Source: Methylophaga sp.
Lineage (GTDB): Bacteria; Pseudomonadota; Gammaproteobacteria; Nitrosococcales; Methylophagaceae
Reading direction: 5' to 3'
Length of the DNA stretch: 64,000 bases
NCBI GenBank assembly: GCA_030148085.1
Contig: JASBUF010000061.1
Location: 41,736-105,735 of the forward strand
The notes under the pieces were generated by a model that made no database searches, was not told the DNA's origin, and worked only from the letters and a program-made list of their open reading frames with translations. A program made the translations under genes and the position numbers. How positions within the stretch are numbered: the stretch's first letter is position 1; the number at the start of each line of letters is the position of its first letter. Shown in pieces: positions 12,910-22,692 of this stretch.

Positions 12910-14013
12910 TCAGTTAAGGATCAACTCGTCCTCAACATCACTGTCCATTGAGCCTTCACCAAGGCGGATTGCCAGACTAAGGTCATTTCGCGAGTCCGCG
13001 TTATTCAGCGCTTCTTCCAGCGTGATCTTGCCATCTTTATAGAGTTTAATCAGCGCCTGATCGAAGGTGATGATGCCCGGTTCGGTAGACTCTTTCATTG
13101 CGTCCTTGATGCCGCCGATCTCACCTTTATTGATAAGTTCAGAAATGTAAGGTGTGTTGAGCATTATCTCAACTGCCGGAACGCGGGCAGTGCCATCCAC
13201 TGTTGGTAGCAAACGTTGCGAGATAATGCCCCGCAGGTTTAGTGACATATCCATCAGTAACTGACGGTGAAGAGTTTCAGGGAAAAAGTTAACAATGCGG
13301 TCCAATGCCTGGTTAGCATTATTCGAGTGCAGCGTCGCCAAACATAAATGACCGGTCTCTGAGTAGTTGATCGCGTGCTTCATCGTATCCATATCACGAA
13401 TCTCACCAATCAAAATCACATCGGGCGCTTCCCGCAGCGCGTTTTTCAACGCATTCGCGTAGGACAAGGTATCGATACCGACTTCACGCTGCTGCACAAT
13501 GGAGCGTTCGTGGTGATGAACAAACTCCAGTGGATCTTCAATAGTAAGAATATGCGAGCTGGAATTACGGTTACGGTGGCCAATCATTGATGCTAGTGTA
13601 GTTGACTTACCTGAACCTGTTGCACCAACCACCAGAATCAAACCACGTTTCTCCATGATGATGTCACCGAGCACCGGCGGCAGATTCATTTCTTCAAAAC
13701 GCGGGATTTTGGTCTGAATGTAACGAATCACTATCGAGCATTCACCACGTTGACGGAAAATATTGACCCGGAAGCGTCCCACCCCTTTTAGTGGCACGGC
13801 AAAGTTCATTTCCATCGTATCGTCAAACTCGGCCGCCTGCTCTTCTGACATCATCGAGTAGGCCATTTCGCGCACATCACCTGGTGCCAGCTTTTGCGTG
13901 CCTACTGGCCGAATAACCCCCTGAATTTTGATATGGGGCTCAGTACCGGTACAAAAAAACATGTCTGAGGCTTCCTTGTCCGCCATCAGCCTGAAGTAAG
14001 GTGTCATATCCAC
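12910..14013 (-). CDS. pilU: Type IV pilus retraction ATPase of the PilU type
   Basis: 367 residues of the PilT/PilU family. Walker A is GATGSGKSTTLA (about residues 128-139), the Asp box and Walker B (DVILIGEIRD) follow, and the His box is GHLCLATLHSNNA. The C-terminus, with GGIKDAMKESTEPGI and a long acidic tail (MDSDVEDELILN), is characteristic of PilU rather than PilT. PilU is an accessory retraction motor that depends on PilT. No pilT is in the window. It lies 37 bases downstream of the GspE-type ATPase on the same strand. Confidence 0.9.
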   Translation of the reverse strand: MDMTPYFRLMADKEASDMFFCTGTEPHIKIQGVIRPVGTQKLAPGDVREMAYSMMSEEQAAEFDDTMEMNFAVPLKGVGRFRVNIFRQRGECSIVIRYIQTKIPRFEEMNLPPVLGDIIMEKRGLILVVGATGSGKSTTLASMIGHRNRNSSSHILTIEDPLEFVHHHERSIVQQREVGIDTLSYANALKNALREAPDVILIGEIRDMDTMKHAINYSETGHLCLATLHSNNANQALDRIVNFFPETLHRQLLMDMSLNLRGIISQRLLPTVDGTARVPAVEIMLNTPYISELINKGEIGGIKDAMKESTEPGIITFDQALIKLYKDGKITLEEALNNADSRNDLSLAIRLGEGSMDSDVEDELILN

Positions 14014-14050
14014 GCGCGAATCCTCTCACTACGTTAAATGTGGTAATCAA

Positions 14051-15721
14051 TCAGTCTAATCGTACACGATAGACCTCAGCCAATGAAATCTCCTTGGCAC
14101 GGGCCTTTGCTAGAGCATTGGCCGTTAGGGGCACCATGCCATCTTTGACTGCGTAATCGTGTATTTCATTGGCAGTGATATCAGCATGAATAAGTTTACG
14201 TAGACTGTCACTGACACCCAGCAGTTCATAGACTGCCATGCGCCCCGCTACGCCGGTGTGGTTGCAATGCTCACAGCCGGTGCTGGCATAGAACTGTTCC
14301 TTAAGATCCAGGTCCAGAGCATGGCGAATGAGTGGTTCAATAGGTTCGATTTCAAGGCAATGCTTACAATTACGCTTGACCAAACGCTGCGCCAAGACTC
14401 CAAGTAAACTCCCTGTGAGCAGATAGGGTTCAATCCCCATCTCTAGCAGACGTGTCACAGCTCCGGCTGCATTGTTAGTATGTAATGTGCTGAGCACAAG
14501 ATGACCAGTTAACGCACTTTCAACCGCGATTTTGCCGGTCTCGTGGTCACGAATTTCACCGACCAGAATCACATCCGGGTCGTGACGGAGAATATTACGT
14601 AAAGCCCGGGCAAAGGTGTAACCAGTCGCATTATTAATCTGGATTTGTTGAATCCCATCCATGTGATATTCAACGGGGTCTTCTACCGTGAGAATATTCA
14701 CATTCTGACGCTGCACCTCAGCCAGTGCCGCATACAAGGTCGTCGATTTACCGGACCCGGTAGGCCCGGTAACAAGAAAAATACCGTTACTTTTATGCAG
14801 CAAGTCGACAAACACTTCCTGATCATGCTCGGAAAAACCCAATTCTGATACTGACTTGAGACCAACTTGCGAGTTAAGCAAACGTATGACCACACTCTCG
14901 CCTTCTACAGTAGGCATAATGGAAATACGTAAATCCACAGTGTTATTTTTGTGTTTCACACAGCAGCGCCCATCCTGCGGAATACGGCGCTCAGCGATAT
15001 TCATTCCACCCAGGATCTTGATCCGACTGACCACAGCTGGTAACAGGCTTTTGCTGAAAAACCGGATATTGCTCAGCACACCATCCAGCCGATAAATCAG
15101 TTCAATGTTTTTTTCACGAGGTTTGATATGGATATCGGACGCTCGACGCTCTATTGCATCGATAATCAGATTGGCTACCAGTCGAACAATCGGCTTTTCA
15201 GCGCTAAGGCGCATCAACTCCTCTTGCTGATCCGGTGTTGCTACAGCACCATTTCCGTTAAGTGACTCCAGCGCCAGCTCATCATCCTTTGCACCGTAAT
15301 ATTTTCTCACCGCCCACTGAATATCGCGTTTTGTTGCCACCACTATGTCGATATGAAAGCCGGTGACAAAATTCAGTGTCTGGAATAGCTCCATGTCCAT
15401 TGGCGTGGCGACAGCGACCACCAAATGGGTCTTATTAATACTCAGGGGGATGACATCTTGCTTGCGTGCGTAATCAGCGGGAATAAGGTTGAGGACACTC
15501 TCGTCAAAGTTATGATGCTTTAGGCGAAGAAACGGCAGGCTCAGTCGCTCTGCCAGAGCTTGTTGTGACTGCTCCTCTGCCGTAAGCAGTTCTTCTTTTT
15601 GATGTTTGGTGGAAGGTGGCGCTAGTGTCGGCTGAGTAATGTCCACTGCCTTATGCAGCCTATCCGTCATCATGTCACCGTTAACAACAGCAAAGGCTTG
15701 TTTTTCATCGTTAGCAGACAT
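14051..15721 (-). CDS. GspE/PulE/PilB-family secretion or pilus-assembly ATPase
   Basis: 556 residues. An N-terminal T2SSE_N/MshEN domain (about 60-150, with LPFLRLKHHNFDESVLNLIPADYA split over it) precedes the ATPase core with Walker A GPTGSGKSTTLYA, Asp box, Walker B DVILVGEIRD and His box GHLVLSTLHTNNA. A zinc-type four-cysteine loop (CKHC then CEHC) lies near residue 455-485, as in GspE and PilB. It powers polymerisation of pseudopilins or pilins at the inner membrane. Whether it serves a pilus or type II secretion cannot be told, but its neighbour pilU points to pili. It begins 9 bases downstream of dnaE. Confidence 0.88.
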   Translation of the reverse strand: MSANDEKQAFAVVNGDMMTDRLHKAVDITQPTLAPPSTKHQKEELLTAEEQSQQALAERLSLPFLRLKHHNFDESVLNLIPADYARKQDVIPLSINKTHLVVAVATPMDMELFQTLNFVTGFHIDIVVATKRDIQWAVRKYYGAKDDELALESLNGNGAVATPDQQEELMRLSAEKPIVRLVANLIIDAIERRASDIHIKPREKNIELIYRLDGVLSNIRFFSKSLLPAVVSRIKILGGMNIAERRIPQDGRCCVKHKNNTVDLRISIMPTVEGESVVIRLLNSQVGLKSVSELGFSEHDQEVFVDLLHKSNGIFLVTGPTGSGKSTTLYAALAEVQRQNVNILTVEDPVEYHMDGIQQIQINNATGYTFARALRNILRHDPDVILVGEIRDHETGKIAVESALTGHLVLSTLHTNNAAGAVTRLLEMGIEPYLLTGSLLGVLAQRLVKRNCKHCLEIEPIEPLIRHALDLDLKEQFYASTGCEHCNHTGVAGRMAVYELLGVSDSLRKLIHADITANEIHDYAVKDGMVPLTANALAKARAKEISLAEVYRVRLD

Positions 15722-15730
15722 ACGGCCACC

Positions 15731-18700
15731 TTAGGGAGAGGGCTTGGTGTACCTCATTGTAACAGCAACCTGTCCCGGCAAGGAATTCAATTGGTGCAGT
15801 AAAGTATCGCTGGGCGTGACCTGCCAATCGTCACCGAGTCTGAACAAGGCACTGGCTTGTGTGTTCTGGTAAGTCAATTCCAGTCCAAGTCCGCCCCCTC
15901 TGAATGGCGACAACGTGGTTTTCAGGTGTTCCACCCATTGCCGAGCCTCATCTTGCTCACTGATGTTGATATGTAAGGATTGCCCAAACGCTTCACGGGC
16001 ACCGGTCATATCAAACACTTTTTCGGCAGTAGCAGCCAAGCCACCGGTAAAGTTGTCCTGGCCAATTTTGCCTTGAATCACCACCAGCTTATCGGGCTGA
16101 ATAAAGCTCTGATACTGCTCGTAGACATCGGCAAATACCCGTACTTCAAGACGAGCACTTTGATCATCCAAGGTGATAAAGGCCATGCGGCTGCCGTTTT
16201 TCGACTTCATCGTGCGAATCGCGACGATAAGGCCAGCGGTCAAAACCGGTTTCTCATTGCGCTGATAGCCCTTGGATTCGGGCGCATCCAGATCGGTGAT
16301 TTTTTTCGGAATAAACTCGGCGAGTTCGGCTTCGTAGCGATCTATCGGGTGGCCGCTGAGGTAAAGCCCCAAGGTTTCCTTTTCCGCCTGCAGCACATGC
16401 TCTTCACTCCATTCGGCAGCAAACTCCAGTGGTTCGTCTTGATCGGCTTCAGCCGCAGGACTAAGGCCGAACAGGTCATTCTGACCGCTATCTATATCGC
16501 GGCGATGCTGTTCTGCAATCTGCATGGCTTTGCTCAGACTGGCATTCAGGCTGGCGCGATGACCGCCCAGTGAATCCAGAGCCCCGGCCTTGACCAGCGA
16601 TTCCATGACTCGGCGATTGATCTTGCGCATATCCACCCGACGGCAGAAGTCGTAGAGCGTGCCAAAAGCCTCGCCCTGCTGACGTTCAGCCACAATACCG
16701 GCCAATGCCGATTCACCCACGCCCTTAATCGCACCCAAGCCATAGCGGATGGTACGTTCGCCTTCGACAGTGAATTTGATCTTGCTGTGATTCACATCAG
16801 GCGGCAGCACGGTGAGTTTCATATCACGGCATTCATCGATAAGGCCTACCACCTTGTCCGTGTTATCCATATCCGCCGACAGCACCGCAGCCATAAACGC
16901 GGCAGGATAATGTGCCTTGAGCCAGGCGGTCTGATAGGCCACCAGGGCATAGGCCGCCGAGTGCGATTTGTTAAAACCGTATTCCGCGAATTTTTCCATC
17001 AAGTCGAAGATCGGGCCAGCCTCAGACTCTTCGATCCCCCTGTTACCTGAGCCTTCGAGGAAGATCTGGCGCTGCTTGGCCATTTCTTCCGGCTTTTTCT
17101 TACCCATCGCCCGCCGCAGCATATCGGCACCACCAAGGCTGTAACCCGCCAGGATCTGCGCGATCTGCATAACCTGTTCCTGGTAGACGATTACTCCATA
17201 GGTGGGTTTAAGTACTGGCTCCAGATCCGGGTGCGGATAATCAACCTTGGCACGGCCATGCTTACGGTTCACGAAGTCATCGACCATGCCCGATTGCAGC
17301 GGTCCCGGACGGAACAGGGCCACCAAGGCGACAATGTCCTCAAAGGTATCTGGTTGCAGGCGTTTGACCAGCTCTTTCATACCGCGCGATTCAAGCTGGA
17401 ATACCGCCGTTGTTTCACAGCGCTTAAGCAAATCGTAGGTAGGTTTGTCATCCAGCGGCAGGTTAGCGATATCGATATTATCGACTTTATCGCCAATCAA
17501 ACTACGCACATTATTCATCGCCCAGTCGATGACCGTGAGCGTTTTCAAGCCCAAAAAGTCGAACTTCACCAGCCCGACACTTTCGACATCGTCCTTATCA
17601 AACTGCGAGACCAGACCTGCACCGTTATGTTCACAATACAGCGGGGTATACTCGGTCAGTACTTTCGGCGCGATAACGACACCACCGGCATGTTTACCGA
17701 CGTTACGGGTCAGGCCCTCCAGCTTAAGCGCCAGATCAATCAGATCCTTAACTTCTTCCTCATTGTCGTAACGTTCTTGTAGCAGCGGCTCCTGTGCAAG
17801 CGCCTTTTTGAGCGTCATTTTCAGCTCAAACGGCACCAGCTTGGCTAGCTGATCGACAAAGCCATAAGGATGACCGAGCACACGACCGACATCACGTAAT
17901 ACCGCTTTGGCGGCCATCGTACCGTAGGTAATGATCTGCGAAACGTGGTCACGACCGTAGTGCTGAGAAACGTATTCAATGACGCGGTCACGGCCATCCA
18001 TGCAGAAGTCGACGTCAAAGTCAGGCAGCGAAACCCGTTCCGGATTCAGAAAGCGTTCGAACAGCAGGTCATACTGCAACGGATCCAGATCGGTGATTTT
18101 CAGTGCATACGCCACTAATGAGCCAGCACCCGAACCCCGCCCCGGCCCCACCGGTACGCCATTATTTTTCGCCCATTGGATAAAGTCGGCAACGATGAGG
18201 AAGTAACCGGGAAAGCCCATGCTGTTAATAACATCAAGCTCAATTTGCAGACGTTCTTCGTATTCAGCCCGTTTAGCCTGACGCACAGATTCATCCGGAA
18301 ACAGCACCTGCAGACGCAGCTCCAGACCTTTAAAGGACTCTTCCGCGAAGAATTCTTCAATGGTCATGCCTTCCGGCACGGGGAAGTCCGGCAGGTAATG
18401 TTCCCCCAAAGTCAGTTGCAGGTTGCAGCGTTTGGCAATTTCAACCGTATTTTCAATCGCTTCGGGAATGTCGGCAAACAGCTTTGCCATTTCTTCTGGG
18501 GTGCGCAGGTATTGATGCTCTGAATACAAACGCGGCCGCCGCGGATCATCAATCTGACGGCCATCATGAATGCAAACCTTGGCTTCATGCGCGTAGAACT
18601 CATCGGCTTTCAGAAAACGCACATCATTCGTGGCCACTACCGGCAGTTGCATTTCAGCGGCCAGATTGACTGCGGCGCGGATATAACGCTCTTCATCCTC

Positions 18701-19222
18701 ACGGCCAGTACGAATCAGCTCCAGATAAAAACGATTAGGGAACAGGCGTTGCCACTCAGTCAGTTGGGCTTTGGCCTCATCCCGCTGATGATTCAACAGC
18801 GCTTTGGCGAGAATACCCTCACGGCCACCGGATAAGCAGATTAAACCATCGGTCTGCCCTTCCAGCCATTCCGGTTCCAACATTGGCACGCCTAAATGCT
18901 GACCTTCCATATAAGCACGGGAAAGCAATCGTGACAGATTATGAAAGCCGGCCATATCCATACACAGCACCACGAAGCGGGTACTTTGCTTGGCATCATT
19001 CGGATCACGCAGGCGCAGGTCGGCACCGAGGATTGGTTTCACCCCGGCCTGCATCGCTGCGTTAAACAGTTTTACAGCCGCAAATAAATTGTGCTGATCG
19101 GTAATCGCCACCGCCGGCATACCGGCTTCTGCCACCTGACTAACTAGTGGCTTAACCCTTACCAGACCATCAATCAATGAGTAGTCAGTATGGAGGTGTA
19201 AATGAACAAACTGCTCGGGCAT
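15731..19222 (-). CDS. dnaE: DNA polymerase III alpha subunit
   Basis: 1163 residues, the replicative polymerase. The N-terminal PHP domain begins FVHLHLHTDYSLIDG; the catalytic palm contains PGRGSGAGSLVAYAL and LPDFDVDFCMDGRDRV with the metal-binding aspartates; helix-hairpin-helix (INRRVMESLVKAGALD) and OB-fold domains (ITLDDQSARLEVRVF) follow. The C-terminus appears complete. The gene is 27 bases from the next upstream gene and probably shares no promoter gap on its 5' side beyond that. Confidence 0.98.
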   Translation of the reverse strand: MPEQFVHLHLHTDYSLIDGLVRVKPLVSQVAEAGMPAVAITDQHNLFAAVKLFNAAMQAGVKPILGADLRLRDPNDAKQSTRFVVLCMDMAGFHNLSRLLSRAYMEGQHLGVPMLEPEWLEGQTDGLICLSGGREGILAKALLNHQRDEAKAQLTEWQRLFPNRFYLELIRTGREDEERYIRAAVNLAAEMQLPVVATNDVRFLKADEFYAHEAKVCIHDGRQIDDPRRPRLYSEHQYLRTPEEMAKLFADIPEAIENTVEIAKRCNLQLTLGEHYLPDFPVPEGMTIEEFFAEESFKGLELRLQVLFPDESVRQAKRAEYEERLQIELDVINSMGFPGYFLIVADFIQWAKNNGVPVGPGRGSGAGSLVAYALKITDLDPLQYDLLFERFLNPERVSLPDFDVDFCMDGRDRVIEYVSQHYGRDHVSQIITYGTMAAKAVLRDVGRVLGHPYGFVDQLAKLVPFELKMTLKKALAQEPLLQERYDNEEEVKDLIDLALKLEGLTRNVGKHAGGVVIAPKVLTEYTPLYCEHNGAGLVSQFDKDDVESVGLVKFDFLGLKTLTVIDWAMNNVRSLIGDKVDNIDIANLPLDDKPTYDLLKRCETTAVFQLESRGMKELVKRLQPDTFEDIVALVALFRPGPLQSGMVDDFVNRKHGRAKVDYPHPDLEPVLKPTYGVIVYQEQVMQIAQILAGYSLGGADMLRRAMGKKKPEEMAKQRQIFLEGSGNRGIEESEAGPIFDLMEKFAEYGFNKSHSAAYALVAYQTAWLKAHYPAAFMAAVLSADMDNTDKVVGLIDECRDMKLTVLPPDVNHSKIKFTVEGERTIRYGLGAIKGVGESALAGIVAERQQGEAFGTLYDFCRRVDMRKINRRVMESLVKAGALDSLGGHRASLNASLSKAMQIAEQHRRDIDSGQNDLFGLSPAAEADQDEPLEFAAEWSEEHVLQAEKETLGLYLSGHPIDRYEAELAEFIPKKITDLDAPESKGYQRNEKPVLTAGLIVAIRTMKSKNGSRMAFITLDDQSARLEVRVFADVYEQYQSFIQPDKLVVIQGKIGQDNFTGGLAATAEKVFDMTGAREAFGQSLHINISEQDEARQWVEHLKTTLSPFRGGGLGLELTYQNTQASALFRLGDDWQVTPSDTLLHQLNSLPGQVAVTMRYTKPSP

Positions 19223-19249
19223 GTATGTGTAGAACCTGTAATACGTTAT

Positions 19250-21001
19250 CTAGCGTGGAAACTCGACCGGACCGGGGATTTCTTTCCCCAGGGTCTGACT
19301 GACAATGGCTTCGGCTTCCTGTCTGCCCCTCGCCAATGCGTCGTCATAAGACATGTTGGTTTTGAACGGGCCAGCGGCTGTGTGCTCGGTGTCACCCTGC
19401 TTCAAATAAAGCGTCTGCGTCGGGAAGGCAAACTCCACATCCAGTTGCTTGGCCAGACGCAAAATATCCAGCAGGAAGCGATGGCGTTCACGCAGCTCCA
19501 TGCTCCAATCCGGCGTTGCCCAGAATACATACACCAGAATATTCAGCGAAGCCGCACCATATTCATTGAAGTAGACCTGATAAAAGTCTTTACGCATGTA
19601 AGGATGCAGTTGAATGATCTTGCGAATGCCTTCGCAGAACGCTTCAATTTTCTCAGGACTGGTGTCATAGGTTACTGACAAGACATGTTTCATTCGACGG
19701 TAACTACGCGCGCCCATATTGTCGATTTTGGTGGTCGTCAGAATCGAGTTCGGCATTGTCACCAGTGAGTTATAGAAGGTTCTTACACGGGTACTGCGAA
19801 AGCCCACCTGCTCTACCGTGCCTTCAATATCACCGATAACTACCCAGTCACCGATGCTGAATGGTCGATCCAGCAATACTGTGACTGAACCAAAGAAATT
19901 CCCCAACAAATCTTTTGCAGCCAAGGCAAAAGCCAGACCGCCCAGTCCCAGTCCAGCCAGCAGGCTTGTGACATCGATATTCAAATTATCAGCGGCAAAC
20001 ACAATCCCAATGACAACAACAAAGACTTTAAGACTTTTGCTGAGCATCGGCACCAGTAAATCATCAAATTTATTAGCCGTTTTCAGTGCCTTATTGGTCC
20101 AGAAGGCATCAAAAATATCGACAATACGGAAGGCGCTCCAGATGCCGGACAAAGACACCAGCAACTTCACGGCTACCAGCAAAATGACCAAGGCTGTATC
20201 GGGCAGGCCCAGCATATTGAGACCGGACCACCACATCAGCGCCATTGCCATCAAACCGAGTGGACGCAAAACAGTGCTATCCAGTCCTTCAAATGACGGA
20301 TGTGTTTTTTGCCAACGGCTGACATTTACTTTCAGAATCCAGGCCAGCACCTTATCGGCAATCGAGCCGACAACAATAATCAGGAACAGAGCGATCCACT
20401 GCCAGTACTCCAGCAAAAAGCCTTGCTTCAATACCGAAGGCATATGCGCCCGTAACTGCACACTGGTCGGTAAGGCGACGACATTGCCGTTTTCCGGATC
20501 TAAAGCCTCATCCAGCGTCATCGCATCAAAAATAGCCGGGATATTTTCCACCGTACGGCTGCTGAACAGCCAGCTCTGTTGCTGACTTAGGCGCAATACG
20601 ATACTGCCCTGCTCGGTTTTCAGCAGGGTGTACTGCTCTTTGCTGACGCTTTGGGGAATGTCCTCCAGTTTGGGGATATCGGCAAGCTGCAGGATAGTAA
20701 AAAGCAAACGTGCACTCTGCTGGCCGCGCTCTGTACGGATCAATGGGCTGACATTGGACAAGTCCAGTGTTTCCAGTGCCTGCTCCATCGCCTCATGATC
20801 ACCCGCCGTGACACGGGTCATGGCAGCCAGAAACTGTTTTACCGTAGCCTGAGGACTACGTAATTTACTACTGGGTGCTGCTTGCTCAACTGAACTTTTC
20901 TCAGTTTGCTGCTGGTTGATAATCGCAGCTTCCGGATACAAGGCTCCTGCCTGAATAGGCAAGCTCAGCATAAAAAGAATCAGAATTAATGCCTGCCTCA
21001 T
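19250..21001 (-). CDS. MscS-family mechanosensitive ion channel
   Basis: 583 residues with a signal peptide (MRQALILILFMLSLPIQAGA), a periplasmic region of about 170 residues, and several membrane helices from about residue 190. The MscS pore helix reads LLAGLGLGGLAFALAAKD, followed by LLGNFFGSVTVLLDRPFSIGD and a cytosolic beta domain. This is a large MscS relative, like YbiO/YnaI-type channels, which release solutes on hypo-osmotic shock. The start overlaps the nagZ stop by 4 bases. Confidence 0.92.
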   Translation of the reverse strand: MRQALILILFMLSLPIQAGALYPEAAIINQQQTEKSSVEQAAPSSKLRSPQATVKQFLAAMTRVTAGDHEAMEQALETLDLSNVSPLIRTERGQQSARLLFTILQLADIPKLEDIPQSVSKEQYTLLKTEQGSIVLRLSQQQSWLFSSRTVENIPAIFDAMTLDEALDPENGNVVALPTSVQLRAHMPSVLKQGFLLEYWQWIALFLIIVVGSIADKVLAWILKVNVSRWQKTHPSFEGLDSTVLRPLGLMAMALMWWSGLNMLGLPDTALVILLVAVKLLVSLSGIWSAFRIVDIFDAFWTNKALKTANKFDDLLVPMLSKSLKVFVVVIGIVFAADNLNIDVTSLLAGLGLGGLAFALAAKDLLGNFFGSVTVLLDRPFSIGDWVVIGDIEGTVEQVGFRSTRVRTFYNSLVTMPNSILTTTKIDNMGARSYRRMKHVLSVTYDTSPEKIEAFCEGIRKIIQLHPYMRKDFYQVYFNEYGAASLNILVYVFWATPDWSMELRERHRFLLDILRLAKQLDVEFAFPTQTLYLKQGDTEHTAAGPFKTNMSYDDALARGRQEAEAIVSQTLGKEIPGPVEFPR

Positions 21002-22047
21002 ACCAGATTAAGCTCCATTTCCTGATCCGGCGCATACCCCGAAATCGTTTCCACCGCCATTTTCCATTCGGCGCTGGCCAGCAGTTCATCCCGGTGTACG
21101 GCATGGCGGCCATGCAGTCTGACCAAACGCGCATGACGTAAGGGATCGGGTTTAATTCTGAGGCCATCAATCACCTCAATCACGCTGCCCGGATTATTGC
21201 AGACCAGCACCATATCGCAGCCAGCTTCCAGTGCCGCTTCAGCACGTTCCAACGGACCACCGACAATGGCCGCGCCTTCCATACTTAAATCATCACTGAT
21301 GATGGCGCCCTGAAATCCGAAGCGCTTACGCAGCACTTCCTGCAGCCAAAAGCCAGAGAAACCGGCCGGCAAGTCATCACTTTGTTCAAACACGATATGC
21401 GCCGGCATAATGCCAGCCAGCTCTTTCTGACAAAGTTGTGAGAATGGCAGCATATCAGCCTGCAACATATCTTCGAAGTAGCGTTTATCTACCGGCAGCC
21501 CAAGATGTGAATCAACCTCTACTGCACCATGACCGGGGAAATGCTTGCCCACTGCAGACATCCTGGCTTTCTTCATTCCATGAATATAAGAACGGGCAAT
21601 GTCTATCACCACTTTTGGATCACGATGGAATGATCGGTCACCAATCACTTCGCTGACGCCATAATCCAGATCCAACACCGGGGCAAAACTGAAATCGACG
21701 CCAACGGCGCGTAACTCTGCCGCCATCAGCCAGCCAGTCTGCTCAGCGCGCTCACGGGCTAGCTGAGGGTGCTGATGATACTGTTTACCAATCGCTGCCA
21801 CTGGCGGAAGGCGGGTAAAGTCCTGTCTGAATCGCTGTACCCGCCCCCCCTCATGATCGACCGAGATCAGCAAATGTGGAGAGCGCAGGGCATGGATTTC
21901 CTGACACAAAGCCTGAACCTGCGCGGCACTTTCAAAGTTACGGCTGAACAAAATAACCCCGCCAACCAGCGGATGTTGCAGAATTTCTCTCTCTTCCTGA
22001 CTCAGCGAAGTGCCAAGCAGATCGACCATTAATGGCCCTAGTGTCAT
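20998..22047 (-). CDS. nagZ: Beta-N-acetylhexosaminidase of peptidoglycan recycling
   Basis: 349 residues of glycoside hydrolase family 3. The conserved KHFPGHGAVEVDSHLGLP holds the His/Asp catalytic dyad region, and IISDDLSMEGA carries the nucleophile aspartate. NagZ removes N-acetylglucosamine from anhydromuropeptides in the cytosol; no signal peptide is present, consistent with that. It lies 11 bases downstream of an L,D-transpeptidase gene and overlaps the MscS-type gene, so three envelope-related genes are cotranscribed. Confidence 0.96.
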   Translation of the reverse strand: MTLGPLMVDLLGTSLSQEEREILQHPLVGGVILFSRNFESAAQVQALCQEIHALRSPHLLISVDHEGGRVQRFRQDFTRLPPVAAIGKQYHQHPQLARERAEQTGWLMAAELRAVGVDFSFAPVLDLDYGVSEVIGDRSFHRDPKVVIDIARSYIHGMKKARMSAVGKHFPGHGAVEVDSHLGLPVDKRYFEDMLQADMLPFSQLCQKELAGIMPAHIVFEQSDDLPAGFSGFWLQEVLRKRFGFQGAIISDDLSMEGAAIVGGPLERAEAALEAGCDMVLVCNNPGSVIEVIDGLRIKPDPLRHARLVRLHGRHAVHRDELLASAEWKMAVETISGYAPDQEMELNLV

Positions 22048-22058
22048 AGCATTAAACC

Positions 22059-22556
22059 TTATTCATGAATCCAGACTTTCAGACCGGGGTTAACCTGATC
22101 GAATAATGCCAGCAGCTCCGGATTATGCATTCGAATACAGCCATGGGAACGCGGCTCACCCATCGGCTCGCTGTCAGGACAGCCGTGGATGTATATGTAG
22201 CGACGCATTGTATCAACATTTCCTAGTCGGTTCGTGCCGACTTCGAGTCCGCTCAGCCAGAGAATACGGCTTAAAATCCAGTCACGTTGGGGATAGCGTT
22301 CAGCGAGCGATGGCTCAAAGATTTCACCGGTAGCACGGCGGCCAACAAAGACGGCATTAACAGGCTGACCATCACCGATTTTTGCCCGGATGCTATGCCA
22401 GCCACGAGGAGTGCAGCCACTGCCTTCCAGTTCCCCCACCCCGTTGAGGGCAGTCGATACCGGCGCAGAAAACACACACGTATCCTGCTGCCATAAACGG
22501 CATTGCTGTTCAGCAATGGAAATTTCCAGCCAGTTATCCGGCCTTTCTTGGCTCAT
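22059..22556 (-). CDS. L,D-transpeptidase (YkuD domain)
   Basis: 165 residues composed of a single YkuD domain. The active-site motif is intact: YIHGCPDSEPMGEPRSHGCIRM, split as HG...SHGCIRM, with the nucleophile cysteine. YkuD enzymes make 3-3 cross-links in peptidoglycan or attach proteins to it. No signal peptide or membrane helix is visible, unlike the usual exported family members. The neighbour nagZ is also cytosolic, so a role on recycled muropeptides is possible, but that is inference. Confidence 0.88.
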   Translation of the reverse strand: MSQERPDNWLEISIAEQQCRLWQQDTCVFSAPVSTALNGVGELEGSGCTPRGWHSIRAKIGDGQPVNAVFVGRRATGEIFEPSLAERYPQRDWILSRILWLSGLEVGTNRLGNVDTMRRYIYIHGCPDSEPMGEPRSHGCIRMHNPELLALFDQVNPGLKVWIHE

Positions 22557-22692
22557 AATCCGCTACGTTGCATCAGTTCGGAACATTCACTCACGATAAC
22601 AAAGCCCGCGCCTGATTGCGACACTACAACACTGCCGTCCCACCCTTGTTCAGTAGGTAATTATAAAGACTGAGCCATCAATTCAGACGTGA

